Origin: Pseudomonas izuensis
Lineage (GTDB): Bacteria; Pseudomonadota; Gammaproteobacteria; Pseudomonadales; Pseudomonadaceae
NCBI RefSeq assembly: GCF_009861505.1
Contig: NZ_WTFT01000005.1
Location: 537 to 37,563, forward strand
Direction: 5' to 3'
DNA length: 37,027 nucleotides
The notes under the pieces were generated by a model. The model saw nothing but the letters and a program-made list of their open reading frames with translations, searched no databases and was not told where the DNA came from. Shown here in pieces: positions 1 to 10,016 of the stretch (positions are counted from its first letter, which is position 1; each line of letters begins with the position of its first letter). The position numbers and the translations under genes were made by a program.

Positions 1-16
1 CGGATGTACCAGTTCC

Positions 17-192
17 CCTGTAGGAGCTGGCTTGCCAGCGAAGACGGCGGCACAGTCAACATCAATATTGACTGACAACCCGCTTTCGCTGCGATGCGGC
101 GACCCGACAAGCCAGCTCCCACAGGGAATCGGTACATCCGCGAAAATCAGGTCGGCACATAGGCCGCTTTCGCTGGCAAGCCAGCTCCTACA
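17..192. repeat. Cluster of three REP arms
   Basis: Three copies of the GTAGGAGCTGG-type Pseudomonas REP are seen: a forward arm at 17-42, an inverted arm at about 86-124, and an inverted arm at 168-192. The middle arm carries about 16 extra bases in its loop. The third arm runs into the 3' end of the MFS gene and its GTAG tetranucleotide supplies that gene's TAG stop. Nothing else is recognised in positions 1-187. Confidence 0.85.
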
Positions 193-1408
193 CGTGCCGT
201 GTGTTTTGGGTGGCCGGCAGCAGGATCGTCAGAATGCCCAACAGCGGCAGATAAGAGCACAGGGCGTACACGTACTCGATGCCATGAATGTCCGCCAGGT
301 GCCCGAGCAGCGCAGCGCCGATACCGCCGAAGCCGAACATCAGTCCGAAGAACACGCCCGCGATCATCCCGACATTGCCCGGTACCAGTTCCTGGGCGAA
401 GACCACGATGGCGGAAAATGCCGAGGCGAGGATGAAGCCGATGACCATGCTCAGTACGCCGGTCCAGAACAGATCGACGTAGGGCAAGGCTAGGGTGAAG
501 GGGGCTGCGCCGAGGATGGAGAACCAGATCACTTTCTTGCGACCGATCCTGTCACCAATGGGGCCGCCAAAGAAGGTTCCCGCTGCAACCGAACCGAGGA
601 ACAAGAACAGGTACAACTGGGAGCTGGCGACTGACAGGTCGAATTTCTCGATCAGGTAGAAGGTGAAGTAGCTGGTGAAGCTCGCCATGTAGAAATACTT
701 GGAGAACACCAGCAGCGCCAGCACCACCAGGGCAAAGGTCACGCGCTCTTTGGAAAGGCCGTGGGTGGCCTGGCTGCCCTGCTTGAGTTTGAACAGGTTC
801 AGGTGACTGCGATACCAGCGACTGAGGCCAAACAGGATCAGGATGGCGAATACCGCGAACAGGCCGAACCAGGCCACATTCCCTTGACCGTAGGGAATGA
901 TGATGGCCGCCGCCAGCAAGGGGCCGAAGGCGCTGCCGGCGTTGCCGCCGACCTGGAAGGTCGACTGTGCGAGACCGAAGCGGCCACCCGAGGCGAGGCG
1001 TGCCACCCGTGAAGTTTCCGGGTGAAAGGTCGAGGAGCCAATGCCCACCAGGGCCGAGGCCACGAGTATCGCCGGGAAGCTGCCGACGAAGGCCAGCATC
1101 AGGATGCCGATCAAGGTGCAGACCATCCCGGCCGGCAGCAGCCAGGGCTTGGGATGCCGGTCTGTGTGGTAGCCAATCCATGGTTGCAGCAGCGAAGCGG
1201 TGAGCTGGAAGGTCAATGTGATCAGGCCGACCTGGGTGAAGGTCAGGCCGTAGTTGACCTTGAGCATCGGGTAGATCGAAGGCAGCACGGCCTGGATCAG
1301 GTCATTGATCAGGTGGGCCAGGGCGCAGGCACCGATCACGCGCATGACCAGGGGGCTGGTCTGGCTGGCCACCGCGGCGGTAGCGGAAGGAGTCGTCATT
1401 GAGGACAT
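188..1408 (-). CDS. MFS transporter, fosmidomycin-resistance (Fsr) like
   Basis: 406-residue inner-membrane carrier of the major facilitator superfamily, probably an exporter of small toxic or metabolic compounds driven by protons. About 12 hydrophobic segments are visible. The N-terminal half has the Fsr-like stretch AHLINDLIQAVLPSIYP and an internal GIGSSTFHPETSR motif typical of this group. A second MFS loop motif, GDRIGRKKV, lies in the C-terminal half. Only a weak ribosome site precedes the chosen ATG, and an in-frame ATG three codons later is possible. The gene is divergent from the AraC-type regulator, which probably controls it. Its TAG stop lies in a REP sequence. Substrate is not determinable from sequence. 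Confidence 0.85.
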   Translation of the reverse strand: MSSMTTPSATAAVASQTSPLVMRVIGACALAHLINDLIQAVLPSIYPMLKVNYGLTFTQVGLITLTFQLTASLLQPWIGYHTDRHPKPWLLPAGMVCTLIGILMLAFVGSFPAILVASALVGIGSSTFHPETSRVARLASGGRFGLAQSTFQVGGNAGSAFGPLLAAAIIIPYGQGNVAWFGLFAVFAILILFGLSRWYRSHLNLFKLKQGSQATHGLSKERVTFALVVLALLVFSKYFYMASFTSYFTFYLIEKFDLSVASSQLYLFLFLGSVAAGTFFGGPIGDRIGRKKVIWFSILGAAPFTLALPYVDLFWTGVLSMVIGFILASAFSAIVVFAQELVPGNVGMIAGVFFGLMFGFGGIGAALLGHLADIHGIEYVYALCSYLPLLGILTILLPATQNTRHV

Positions 1409-1523
1409 CGCACATCATCCAGGCTGGAGAAAAGGGGCATTGCATCTACCTGGCGCTATGCTAGATTTCGCGAAATTGCCTGTCTCGCGCAATTCGGGCA
1501 GCTACTTTCGCAAAAGAGGCATT

Positions 1524-2297
1524 ATGGTCAAGCCACTGGAAACATTTCTGATCGAGATGGACGAAGTGAGCTGGGCGGTTTGCACCAGCGCGACCGATTA
1601 CCCGGAAAACTGGTTCATCGAACCCCATAGCCACGCCAAGCATCAGTTGATCTACGCCGTCGAGGGCGTGATGGTCGTGCACTCGGGGTTGCACCAGTGG
1701 ACAGTACCGCCGAGCCGGGGGATCTGGATGCCCAGCGGGCATGTGCACTCGATACGCTGCGTCGGCGCGTTGAAGATGCGCAGCGTCTTCGTGCGGCCGG
1801 ACCAATTCCCGCAGCTGCCGGATGAAACCAGGGCAGTGAGCATTTCGGCGCTGCTGAGCGAACTGATCAAGACGTCCGTGAACATTGCGGCGCCGGTAGA
1901 CGAGGATTCGCGCGAAGCGAGGATCATGCGCTTGATCGTGGACGAACTCACCCTCCTGCCGACCTTGCCATTGCACCTGCCGCAACCGGCGGATCAACGT
2001 ATTCAGGCGATCTGTTCGGCCCTGCAACAGGACCCGGGGGATGGTTCAACACTGTCGGACTGGAGCGACCGGCTGGACCTGGATGCCAAGACCATCCAGC
2101 GCCTGTTCCACAAGGAAACCGGCATGACCTTCGGCCAGTGGCGCCAACAGGCCCGGCTGCTGCTGGCGTTGGAGCGCATTGCCGTCGGCGAGAAAATCAT
2201 CGACGTGGCAGGAGCGCTGGGTTACGACAGCCCCAGTGCGTTTACCACCATGTTCAAAAAGCAGTTCGGGACAACGCCCAGCCATTTTTTCAAGTGA
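1524..2297 (+). CDS. AraC-family transcriptional regulator
   Basis: 257-residue cytoplasmic regulator. The N-terminal part is a cupin-like sensor (PHSHAKHQLIYAVEG, then WMPSGHVHSI), and the C-terminal ~100 residues hold two helix-turn-helix units ending GYDSPSAFTTMFKKQFGTTP, the classical AraC signature. The open frame extends upstream, but the ATG at 1524 is preceded by AGAGG at normal spacing and gives the usual cupin-AraC length, so it is chosen. It is divergent from the Fsr-like MFS gene across a short shared region (1409-1523), the usual layout for a local regulator of an efflux gene. Its 3' end overlaps the convergent metallophosphoesterase by 8 bases. Confidence 0.88.
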   Translation: MVKPLETFLIEMDEVSWAVCTSATDYPENWFIEPHSHAKHQLIYAVEGVMVVHSGLHQWTVPPSRGIWMPSGHVHSIRCVGALKMRSVFVRPDQFPQLPDETRAVSISALLSELIKTSVNIAAPVDEDSREARIMRLIVDELTLLPTLPLHLPQPADQRIQAICSALQQDPGDGSTLSDWSDRLDLDAKTIQRLFHKETGMTFGQWRQQARLLLALERIAVGEKIIDVAGALGYDSPSAFTTMFKKQFGTTPSHFFK

Positions 2298-3066
2298 CGG
2301 GCAAATCCAGTTCGATCACCAGCGCATCGTTAAATTCGGGGTTCTCGTTCACGCCATTTTTCGCATAACCCCGGGGGTTGCACACCACGCGGGTATTGCC
2401 CACCCGGTAGTCGAAACTGCCATGGGTATGGCCATGCAGCCACAGCGCCGGTTGCCACGCCTTGATCCGCTCTTCGAGGTCCGAAACGAAGCTCGAGTTG
2501 ATCGGCGAATCGGCAAACATCGGGCCGATGCTCGACCGGGTCGGCGCGTAATGGGAAATCACCACCGTCGGCGTCGTACTGTCGCGGCTGAAGCAGTCGT
2601 CCAGCCAGGCGACGGTCTGCAGGAAAATCAGTTGGGACACCGCCGGGGTGAACAGGTCGGGAAAGTCCGGCGAAATCCTGATGTGGCTGAAGTCGCGCAC
2701 GAGCTGCGTCGCCAGGTCGATGCCCCGGGCCCGGTCCTGCGCATCGTCGAACAGACGATAGTCCGACCACAGGGTGCAGCCCAGGAAACGCACGCCGTCG
2801 TGGACATGCTCCGAGCGTTCCAGAATGTGGATCCCTGTGCCCTGGGACAAGCTGTTCAACTGCTCGTAGGTCGAGACCAGGTCGCTGCCATAGAACTCGT
2901 GGTTGCCGGCCACGTACAGGATCGGAGCCGGGCAGGCCCTGGCCCACTCGATGGCCCTGGCCGGCCGGGCAATATCGCCGGCCAGCACGACGATATCGGC
3001 CTCCACCTCGGGAAACGCTATCGCGTTGACGGACAAGTGGATATCGGACAGCAAGGCGATGCGCAT
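2290..3066 (-). CDS. Calcineurin-like metallophosphoesterase
   Basis: 258-residue soluble protein with the full metallophosphoesterase motif series: SDIH near residue 7, AGDIA near 29, GNHE near 54, a central SHYAP, and a C-terminal LHGHTH. These bind two metal ions and hydrolyse phosphomono- or diesters; the actual substrate cannot be read from the sequence. No signal peptide or membrane segment is seen, so it should be cytoplasmic. An AGGA ribosome site precedes the ATG by 9 bases. It stands alone and converges with the AraC gene, overlapping it at the stop codons. Confidence 0.87.
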   Translation of the reverse strand: MRIALLSDIHLSVNAIAFPEVEADIVVLAGDIARPARAIEWARACPAPILYVAGNHEFYGSDLVSTYEQLNSLSQGTGIHILERSEHVHDGVRFLGCTLWSDYRLFDDAQDRARGIDLATQLVRDFSHIRISPDFPDLFTPAVSQLIFLQTVAWLDDCFSRDSTTPTVVISHYAPTRSSIGPMFADSPINSSFVSDLEERIKAWQPALWLHGHTHGSFDYRVGNTRVVCNPRGYAKNGVNENPEFNDALVIELDLPVT

Positions 3067-3194
3067 GGATCAATTCCTGTCGGTGTTGAAGGTCGGTCGA
3101 GCATTGACGCTAATCAGGCCCTGGCGTTGAATAGCGGTCCCTCCCTCCCAAAAAAAATGCCCATACTGTTCACTTCCACTTGTAGGGAAAACCT

Positions 3195-4091
3195 GTGCTC
3201 AGAAACGTAACAGACATGGACCTGCGCCTGCTGCGCATTTTCTCCATTGTCGTCAAATGCGGTGGATTCACGGCCGCCCAGGCCGAGCTGAACATGAGCC
3301 AGTCCAACATTAGCACGCACATCTCGGGGCTGGAAAAGCGCCTGGGTTATCGAATCTGCGAGCGAGGCAAGGGCGGCTTCCGCTTGACCGAAAAGGGCCA
3401 GCGCATCCTCAAGGCATCATCGGCATTGTTTGGCGCGGTGGACGCCTTTCGCGACGAGGCGCAAGACCTTGCCGGGCGTTTGGTGGGGGATCTTTACCTG
3501 GGGCTGGCGGACAACATCGCGACCTTGCCGAGCGCCCGAATCGATGCCGCCATGGCGCGTTTTTATCAGCGCGAACACGACATGCACCTGCACATCTTCG
3601 TCAACTCGCCCACGGAGCTGGAGTTGGCGGTGATCGACGGGCAACTGGACCTGGCCATTTCCTATTTCAGCCGGCCATTGCCGACCCTGGCTTATCAGCC
3701 GCTGTACCGTGAGGAAATCGGCATTTTCTGCGGCCACACACACCCGCTGTTTACCGTGGACAACCCGAGTGTCGAACAGATGCAGGCCAGTGACTGGATC
3801 ACCCATGGCTTCCTGCCGGCCGACCAGGTGTTGCCGGTTGCGCCGCTTCGCGCATCGGCCACGGCGCATCACATGGAGGCCGTGGCCCATGGCGTGTTGG
3901 CCGGGACGCACCTGGGGTATTTGCCGGCCCATTACGCCCGGCCCTGGCTGGCGAACGGGCAAATGCGCGCCCTGCATCCGCAGACACTGCGCTATGAAGT
4001 GCAGCACAGCATGATCACCCATGTCGGGCATCCGCAAAGCGAAGCGGTGCGCGCCTTCATTGATGATCTGCTGAGCGAACACGCCTTGTAG
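3195..4091 (+). CDS. LysR-family transcriptional regulator
   Basis: 298-residue regulator. An N-terminal winged HTH (GGFTAAQAELNMSQSNISTH) is followed by a periplasmic-binding-protein-like effector domain. The GTG start at 3195 is preceded by TAGGGA at 7 bases; an ATG at 3216 would also give a typical LysR N-terminus but has no good ribosome site. Its stop lies five bases from the stop of the convergent ALDH gene. By position it may control the ALDH-ADH-permease operon, but LysR genes are more often divergent from their targets, so this is a guess. Confidence 0.87.
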   Translation: MLRNVTDMDLRLLRIFSIVVKCGGFTAAQAELNMSQSNISTHISGLEKRLGYRICERGKGGFRLTEKGQRILKASSALFGAVDAFRDEAQDLAGRLVGDLYLGLADNIATLPSARIDAAMARFYQREHDMHLHIFVNSPTELELAVIDGQLDLAISYFSRPLPTLAYQPLYREEIGIFCGHTHPLFTVDNPSVEQMQASDWITHGFLPADQVLPVAPLRASATAHHMEAVAHGVLAGTHLGYLPAHYARPWLANGQMRALHPQTLRYEVQHSMITHVGHPQSEAVRAFIDDLLSEHAL

Positions 4092-4096
4092 GCAAG

Positions 4097-5530
4097 TCAG
4101 CCCAGGCAGCGGGTCACATGCTTGACCGACTGATAGGCCGACAGGCCCCACGGCCCGAGTTCGCGGCCAATGCCACTGCCCTTGGTCCCGCCCCAGGAGG
4201 TCTCGACGAACACCGCCTGTATCGAGTTGATCCAGACGTGACCGACCTCCAGCGCATTGGCCACGCGTTCGGCCCGGACCAGATCGGTGCTGATGACTGT
4301 GGCGACCAAGCCAAAACGACTGTCGTTGGCCAGCGCCAGCGCCTCCGCTTCCGATGAGAAACGGTGAGTACATAGCACCGGGCCAAAGATCTCTTCGTTC
4401 CACAGGCGACTGGTCAGCGGCACGTCCGCATACAGGGTCGGGTTGACGAACCAGCCCGGATCGCGTTGCACGTCGCCACCGCTCACGCACTGCAAGCCTT
4501 CGGTGTGGGCGATGTCGAAGTACTCGGTCACCTTGGCCCATTGTGCCTGGCTGGTCAGCGGCCCCATGTCGACTTCATCGGTGAGGGGGTTGCCCACCCG
4601 CAGTTTCTCGAAGGCATTCTTCAGACGCAGGACCAGCGCATCGGCGATGCTGTCCTGTATCAGCAGGCGCGAGGTGGCCGAGCACATTTGCCCGGCGTTC
4701 CAGCAGATGCCCGCGACGATCCATTCAACGGCCTGGTCGAGATCGCAGTCGTCGAACACGAGGATGGCGGATTTGCCACCCAGCTCCAGGGTGACGGGGC
4801 GGCAATGGGCGGCCGAGCTGCGCATCACTTGACTGCCGATGGCGTTGCTGCCGGTGAACGACAGCTTGTCGATGCCGGGATGGTTGCTCAGTGCTGCACC
4901 GGTCTCGGCCTTGCCACCGACAATGTTCAACACGCCTGCCGGAAGGCCGATGGCATCGGCGATGTGGCCGTAGGCTTGCTCGATCAGCGGGGTGATTTCC
5001 GAAGGCTTGAGCACCACTGTACAGCCGGCAGCCAGCGCCGGTGCGAGCTTCCAGGCACTGGTGACCAACGGGAAGTTCCACGGCACGATCAGGCCCACCA
5101 CACCCACCGGCTCCAGGCGTGTTCGGGCATTGAAACCCGCTACGGACAACGGCACGTCACGGTCCTGCCGCTCGTCCAGTCCCTCGGCCAGGTTTGCGTA
5201 GTAGTTAAACGTGGCCACGGCGTCGTCGATATCCACCACGGCTTCGTGACGGGGTTTGCCGTTGTTTTGCATTTGCAACGCGATCAAGGTCTCACGACGT
5301 TGCTCCAGCTGCTCGGCAATCGCCCTTAAATAGCCGGCCCGTTGCGGCGAAGCGAGGTTGCGCCAACCGGCCAGCGCCTGGCGCGCGGCGACGATGGCCT
5401 GGTCGACTTGCGCGGGGCTTGCCCCGATGAACTCGGCAAAGGGCTGGCCCAGGGCGGGGTCGTAGACAGTGATGCACTCTTCGGCTTCGCCAGCCACCCA
5501 GCGGCCATTGATGTAATGCGCAGGAATCAT
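4097..5530 (-). CDS. NAD(P)-dependent aldehyde dehydrogenase, betaine-aldehyde-dehydrogenase like
   Basis: 477-residue ALDH-superfamily enzyme oxidising an aldehyde to its acid. The expected motifs are present: VPWNFP near 149, FTGS near 225, general base Glu249 in LELGGK, and nucleophile Cys283 in NAGQMC. The C-terminal GIGRELGPWGL resembles betaine and aminoaldehyde dehydrogenases. The ATG at 5530 overlaps the stop of the upstream alcohol dehydrogenase (ATGA), implying translational coupling; the longer open frame has no support. With the alcohol dehydrogenase and the APC permease it forms an uptake, alcohol-to-aldehyde, aldehyde-to-acid series, probably for an amino alcohol or related nitrogenous alcohol (inference). 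Confidence 0.87.
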   Translation of the reverse strand: MIPAHYINGRWVAGEAEECITVYDPALGQPFAEFIGASPAQVDQAIVAARQALAGWRNLASPQRAGYLRAIAEQLEQRRETLIALQMQNNGKPRHEAVVDIDDAVATFNYYANLAEGLDERQDRDVPLSVAGFNARTRLEPVGVVGLIVPWNFPLVTSAWKLAPALAAGCTVVLKPSEITPLIEQAYGHIADAIGLPAGVLNIVGGKAETGAALSNHPGIDKLSFTGSNAIGSQVMRSSAAHCRPVTLELGGKSAILVFDDCDLDQAVEWIVAGICWNAGQMCSATSRLLIQDSIADALVLRLKNAFEKLRVGNPLTDEVDMGPLTSQAQWAKVTEYFDIAHTEGLQCVSGGDVQRDPGWFVNPTLYADVPLTSRLWNEEIFGPVLCTHRFSSEAEALALANDSRFGLVATVISTDLVRAERVANALEVGHVWINSIQAVFVETSWGGTKGSGIGRELGPWGLSAYQSVKHVTRCLG

Positions 5531-6720
5531 GCTTGTACTCCTTGCAGAACGCCTTGCACGGCGTTGCGGAAAATCTGGCTGTAGTCGGCGGCGTCGAGGG
5601 CACAAGCATTGGTGTCTGAGGACGAGATATCGGCCAGGGCTTGTTCTCCCACCCAGTCGGCGGCGCCTGCATCAAGACCGATTTCACTCAGCGAATGGGG
5701 AATGCCCAAGCGTTTGCGCAGCACCAGTACCCACGCCAGAAAACCCTCGAAATCAGGCTGTTCGAGCTCCAGGTAACGGGCCAGTCGCCCGATGTCCACG
5801 CTGATGGTTTCGCGGTTGGCGATCAGCACATACGGCAGGAGGATCGCGTTCAACAAACCATGGTGCTTGTGATAGCGCGCACCCAGCGGATGGGCGAGGG
5901 CATGCACACCGCCCAGGCCTTTCTGGAACGCCACGGCAGCCATGGCCGAGGCGATCAGCATGCCTTCGCGTGCGCCCATGTTTTGGCCATCTTCGCAAGC
6001 GTCGACCAGGTGTTGTCGGATCAGGCGAATGCCCTCGACCGCGACACCCGAGGACATGGGGTGATACAGCGGGGAGCAGAAGGCTTCGATGTGATGGGTG
6101 AGGGCGTCCATGCCGGTCGCCGCGGTCAGGGCTGGCGGAAGGCCGCGAGTCAGCAGTGGATCGAGAATCACTGTGGCCGGGAGCAATTCCGGGTGGCTGA
6201 TCACGCGTTTGATGTTCTGTTCGGTCTGGGTCAGGACGGCTTCGCGGCCCAGTTCCGAGCCGGTGCCGGCAGTGGTTGGCAGGGCGATCAAGGGCGGTAG
6301 CCCCAACCGCGGGAAATCCGCGAGGGTCGGGTAGTGCGCCATGACCTGGGACCATTCGAACCGCTCCAGGCCCCGGGCATCGACGGCGGCGAGGCTGATG
6401 CCCTTGGCGGCGTCCATGGCACTGCCACCGCCCAGGGCGATCAGCGAATCGTGCCGGCCCGCCTTGAACGCGGCAACGCCGTGCGCCACGTCGGCCATGC
6501 TCGGGTTGCTGGCGACGTCGCTGAATACGCTGAACACAATGTCCGCTTGCGTCAGGTGGGACTTGAGCAGCGCGAAGGGTTCCAGTCCCAGCATGCCGGG
6601 ATCGGTCACCAGCAAAGGATTGCGCATGCCGAGCAAGGTGCAGCGTTGTGCCAGCGACTCAAGCGCACCCGGCCCGCAGAAAATTTCCGTGGGGTAATTC
6701 CAATAGTGAAGAGCAGACAT
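5527..6720 (-). CDS. Iron-containing (group III) alcohol dehydrogenase
   Basis: 397-residue NAD-dependent alcohol dehydrogenase of the Fe-ADH family. The nucleotide-binding motif GGGSAMDAAK, the PTTAGTGSE loop and the metal-site segments GMDALTHHIEAF and GGVHALAHPLGARYHKHHG are all present, so the metal ligands (one Asp, three His) look intact. The ATG at 6720 is chosen over an upstream one because GGAG lies 6-7 bases before it and the protein then begins at the usual family N-terminus. It overlaps the downstream ALDH by four bases and lies 61 bases after the permease gene, so the three form one operon. Substrate is unknown. Confidence 0.87.
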   Translation of the reverse strand: MSALHYWNYPTEIFCGPGALESLAQRCTLLGMRNPLLVTDPGMLGLEPFALLKSHLTQADIVFSVFSDVASNPSMADVAHGVAAFKAGRHDSLIALGGGSAMDAAKGISLAAVDARGLERFEWSQVMAHYPTLADFPRLGLPPLIALPTTAGTGSELGREAVLTQTEQNIKRVISHPELLPATVILDPLLTRGLPPALTAATGMDALTHHIEAFCSPLYHPMSSGVAVEGIRLIRQHLVDACEDGQNMGAREGMLIASAMAAVAFQKGLGGVHALAHPLGARYHKHHGLLNAILLPYVLIANRETISVDIGRLARYLELEQPDFEGFLAWVLVLRKRLGIPHSLSEIGLDAGAADWVGEQALADISSSDTNACALDAADYSQIFRNAVQGVLQGVQA

Positions 6721-6781
6721 CTGAAACTCCGGATCGGCAAGGCGCAGGGAGGATGCGCCTTGCACAACAAGACGAGGGGGG

Positions 6782-8263
6782 TTATTGCGGGCGCAGCTGG
6801 GGATTGAGCGTGCGCAGGTGCGGCTTGGCCCAGAACAGGTAGATCAGACCCAGTACCGCGAGAATCGAGAACACCAGGATCACTGCCCAGACCTGGAACC
6901 ACGGGGCACCGGGTGGTGCGAGTGACTCCCGTGGCCAGGCCACGTTGATGCTTTCGAACACCAGCCAAAAGAACGCCGCCAGGTTGACCGGCACACCCCA
7001 GCGACCAAGGCTGAACACACCCGGTTCGGCTTTCCATTTACCGCTCAGGCGAGCGAGCAGGGCGCAGGTCACCACGATCAGGAACACCACGAAGAAGCCG
7101 CCGCTGCCAAAGGCGATCAGCGTACCCACCGCAGTGGCGTTCAGGCCCAGCGCCAGGCCGAAGCTGGCGAACAAGGTGCTGAACACCATCGCCGCGAACG
7201 GCACTTTGCGCTTGTCTACGCGCCGCAGGACTGCCGAGGCGGGCAGGATCGAATCCCTGGCCATGCCGAACACCGCGCGACCGATGTAGGTCTGCACGGA
7301 CACCACGCAGGCGATGAACGCCACTAGCACGACGCCCACGAACGGCCGTTCCGACCAGGCACCGAAGGCGTCGACCACCGCCGGTGTGACCGGATCGACG
7401 ACTTGGCCCGACACCATGGCGGCGGTATCGGTGTAGGACAGGGTGACGGCGAAGGCGGTGAGCATCACCGTCAGGCCCACCAGGATCATCGAGCGCAGGA
7501 TGGCCCGTGGCGTCGATGTGCGAGCGTCGGCGGTTTCCTCGGATACCTGCGAGCAGGCGTCAAAGCCCAGGAACGCCCAACCGCCGACGGCCATGGCCGT
7601 GAGGAAACCGGACAGGTAGGAACCGTCGCCGGCTTGTGAAGAAGTCAGGCCTTCGAACACCAGGGACAGGGAGTGATTGCGGAAAAACAACAGCAGCAAC
7701 ACGCCAATACCGATGGAGGCGATCGCCTCGGCGATGATCCCGGCGTTGACGAAATACTTCAGCGGGTTGATTCCGAACAGGTTCACACCCAGGCCCAGCA
7801 GGAGCAGTACCGCGCCACTGAACACCTGAGCATTGGCGCCGGGTGGCTCGCCGGTGAAAAACAGCCATAACCAGAACCCGCCCAAATAGGCCACGGTGGT
7901 TAAAGACGCCAGGGCCGAGGCCAGGTACATGAACCCGGTAAACCAGGCCCAACGATCACCCGCCAGGCGCTTGACCCACTGGTAGCAACCGCCGGCCAGG
8001 GGGTACTGCGAGGCCAGTTCGGCGTAGACCAGGGCCACCAGCAACTGCAACGCCAGGCATAGTGGAACGATCCACACCCAGGAAGGGCCAACGCTCATCG
8101 CGCCCAGTGACATCACCGAATAGATGCCGACCACGGGTGATACGGTGGCGAAACCGACCGAAAAAGAGGACCAGAGCGACAAGCCGCGATGCAATTCCTG
8201 GGCGTAGCCCTGGCTGTGCAGCAGGTGTTCATCGGCGCTTGGCCGCTTGAGGGACGCACTCAT
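6782..8263 (-). CDS. APC-superfamily amino acid/amine permease
   Basis: 493-residue inner-membrane transporter with about 12 hydrophobic segments. It begins with a hydrophilic tail and the segment LWSSFSVGFATVSPVVG, and the loop SEETADARTSTPRAI is characteristic of the amino acid/choline transporter branch of the APC superfamily. The ATG at 8263 has GGAGG 7 bases upstream and is preferred to the longer open frame. As first gene of the operon with the iron alcohol dehydrogenase and ALDH, it probably imports their substrate or its precursor: an amine, amino acid or amino alcohol. Confidence 0.86.
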   Translation of the reverse strand: MSASLKRPSADEHLLHSQGYAQELHRGLSLWSSFSVGFATVSPVVGIYSVMSLGAMSVGPSWVWIVPLCLALQLLVALVYAELASQYPLAGGCYQWVKRLAGDRWAWFTGFMYLASALASLTTVAYLGGFWLWLFFTGEPPGANAQVFSGAVLLLLGLGVNLFGINPLKYFVNAGIIAEAIASIGIGVLLLLFFRNHSLSLVFEGLTSSQAGDGSYLSGFLTAMAVGGWAFLGFDACSQVSEETADARTSTPRAILRSMILVGLTVMLTAFAVTLSYTDTAAMVSGQVVDPVTPAVVDAFGAWSERPFVGVVLVAFIACVVSVQTYIGRAVFGMARDSILPASAVLRRVDKRKVPFAAMVFSTLFASFGLALGLNATAVGTLIAFGSGGFFVVFLIVVTCALLARLSGKWKAEPGVFSLGRWGVPVNLAAFFWLVFESINVAWPRESLAPPGAPWFQVWAVILVFSILAVLGLIYLFWAKPHLRTLNPQLRPQ

Positions 8264-8411
8264 CGCTGACCTCCAAAAGAGATGACGCCAATGACGGGTG
8301 CACAACGGCCGGCACGGTGGCGTGCGAACGTAGATGACATAGAAATTCCTTGGGTCGGCAGACACATTATTGTTGGGATCGCCTTGTTTTCAGGCGTACC
8401 GACGAAACGGG

Positions 8412-8503
8412 CTCCTTCTGAAAGGAGTGAATGGGAGCTTAAAAGGGGAATACATCAAAGAAAATTCATATGTTTGTAGGCTGACATCTGAATTTTTTGA
8501 TGT
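8412..8503. promoter_or_regulatory. Inverted repeats upstream of the permease operon
   Basis: The AT-rich region between the permease start (8263) and the REPIN has two palindromes. CTCCTT-CTGA-AAGGAG is perfect (8412-8427). A longer imperfect one pairs ACATCAAAG plus AAAATTC (8452-8467) with GAATTTTTTGATGT (8490-8503). They lie 150-240 bases upstream of the minus-strand operon and may be operators; no clear -35/-10 pair was identified. Nothing else is seen between 8264 and 8525. Confidence 0.35.
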
Positions 8504-8525
8504 TTGTGGCCGTGACGAACCCCTT

Positions 8526-8637
8526 GTAGGAGCGAGCCTGCTCGCGATGGAGGTCAACGATAACGCGGGCTGTCTGAATGCCCTCGGTGCCTGAGCCTCC
8601 ATCGCGAGCATTCGAGCGTCGACCGGCTCGCTCCTAC
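8526..8637. repeat. REPIN (paired REP) at the end of lldD
   Basis: A forward GTAGGAGCGAGCCTGCTCGCGA arm at 8526 is paired with an inverted arm ending in CTAC at 8634-8637. The inverted arm has about 14 extra bases in its loop. The TAG stop of lldD lies inside the second arm. Confidence 0.85.
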
Positions 8638-9776
8638 AGGGGGTTGCGCACCAGAATGGACTCGTCGATCCGGTCGATGGACGTGACGCCGGTCAGGGTC
8701 ATGGCCACGCGCATTTCCTTGGCGAATATATCCAGCATGTTTTCCACCCCGCGCTGGCCGTCGGCGGCCAGGGCGTAGGCCATTGAGCGGCCCAGCAAGA
8801 CACCTTTCGCCCCAAGCGCGAGCATGCGCACCACGTCCAGCCCCGAGCGGATGCCCGAGTCGACCAGCACGCTCAGATCATTGCCAATCGCCTGCATGAT
8901 CGGGGGCAGGGCCTTGGCGGTGGAAAGCACGCCGTCCAGCTGCCGGCCGCCGTGGTTGGACACGACAATCCCGTCTGCGCCGAAACTGACCGCGTCGCGG
9001 GCATCCTCGGGATCGAGAATGCCCTTGATGATCATCGGGCCTTTCCAGAACTCGCGAATCCACTCCAGGTCGCTCCAGCTGATCGAGGGGTCGAAATTGT
9101 TGGCCAGCCAGCCCATGTAGTCTTCGAGGGTGACGGCTTTGCCCAGGTACTTGGAGATATTGCCCAGGTCGTGCGGACGGCCCATGACGCCGACGTTAAA
9201 GGCCCAGTCGGGGCGAGTCATGGCCTGGAGCACACGACGTGAAGAAGCGAACGGACCGGACATGCCCGAGTGAGCATCCCGGTAGCGGGCGCCCGGGGTG
9301 GGCATGTCGACCGTGAACACCAGGTTCTGCACCCCGGCGGCTTGCGCACGCTCCAGTGCGTTGCGCATGAAGCCCCGGTCTTTCAACACGTACAGCTGAA
9401 ACCAGATCGGTTGTCGAGTGTTGGCCACGACTTCCTCGATCGAACACACCGACACGGTCGACAGGCACAGCGGGATCCCCTTGTTCTGCGCCGCCTTGAC
9501 CGCCTGCACTTCGCCACGGCGGGCGAACATTCCGGTCAGCCCAACCGGCGCCAGCACGATGGGCATCGACAGCCGCTGGTTGAAGAGGGTGGTGTCCAGG
9601 CTCAGGCTTTCGACGTTCTTCAGGATTCGCTGGCGCAGGCTGACCCCGCTCAAATCGGCGCTGTTGGCCCGCAGCGTATGCTCTGCATAAGCTCCACCAT
9701 CGATGTAGTCGAACAAAAAACGGGGGAGTTTGCGACGTGCCGCTTCGCGGTAGTCCGATGCAGAAGAAATGATCAT
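8634..9776 (-). CDS. lldD: L-lactate dehydrogenase (FMN-dependent, quinone-linked)
   Basis: 380-residue FMN alpha-hydroxy-acid dehydrogenase oxidising L-lactate to pyruvate and passing electrons to the respiratory chain at the inner membrane. It follows Escherichia coli LldD closely from the first residues (MIIS.ASDYR) through [35 protein letters not shown] and [17 protein letters not shown], which holds the catalytic His and substrate Arg. Length fits Pseudomonas LldD. It stands alone, with no lactate permease or LldR regulator beside it, next to the alcohol/aldehyde operon but 370 bases away. Its stop codon is provided by a REP sequence. Confidence 0.93.
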   Translation of the reverse strand: MIISSASDYREAARRKLPRFLFDYIDGGAYAEHTLRANSADLSGVSLRQRILKNVESLSLDTTLFNQRLSMPIVLAPVGLTGMFARRGEVQAVKAAQNKGIPLCLSTVSVCSIEEVVANTRQPIWFQLYVLKDRGFMRNALERAQAAGVQNLVFTVDMPTPGARYRDAHSGMSGPFASSRRVLQAMTRPDWAFNVGVMGRPHDLGNISKYLGKAVTLEDYMGWLANNFDPSISWSDLEWIREFWKGPMIIKGILDPEDARDAVSFGADGIVVSNHGGRQLDGVLSTAKALPPIMQAIGNDLSVLVDSGIRSGLDVVRMLALGAKGVLLGRSMAYALAADGQRGVENMLDIFAKEMRVAMTLTGVTSIDRIDESILVRNPL

Positions 9777-10016
9777 AGAGGGCAGGCCTTGATCCGATGA
9801 GTGAGGGCTGGGCTGTCGAGTCCTGGCGTCAGGTTAGCGCATGGGATCTGTGTTGCGCTTGTTTCCCTGGAGCGAGCAACGGTGTTCTGCGTCAAGTCGA
9901 TCCCGGCTCACACGGCTTTTGATATCGACCACGGCACAATCTGACAACCCTTCATCGCTGGACTACGCTGCGTTTTGTTAACCCTGTCCTCAACCTGTGA
10001 CGTAAGGAACTGACGC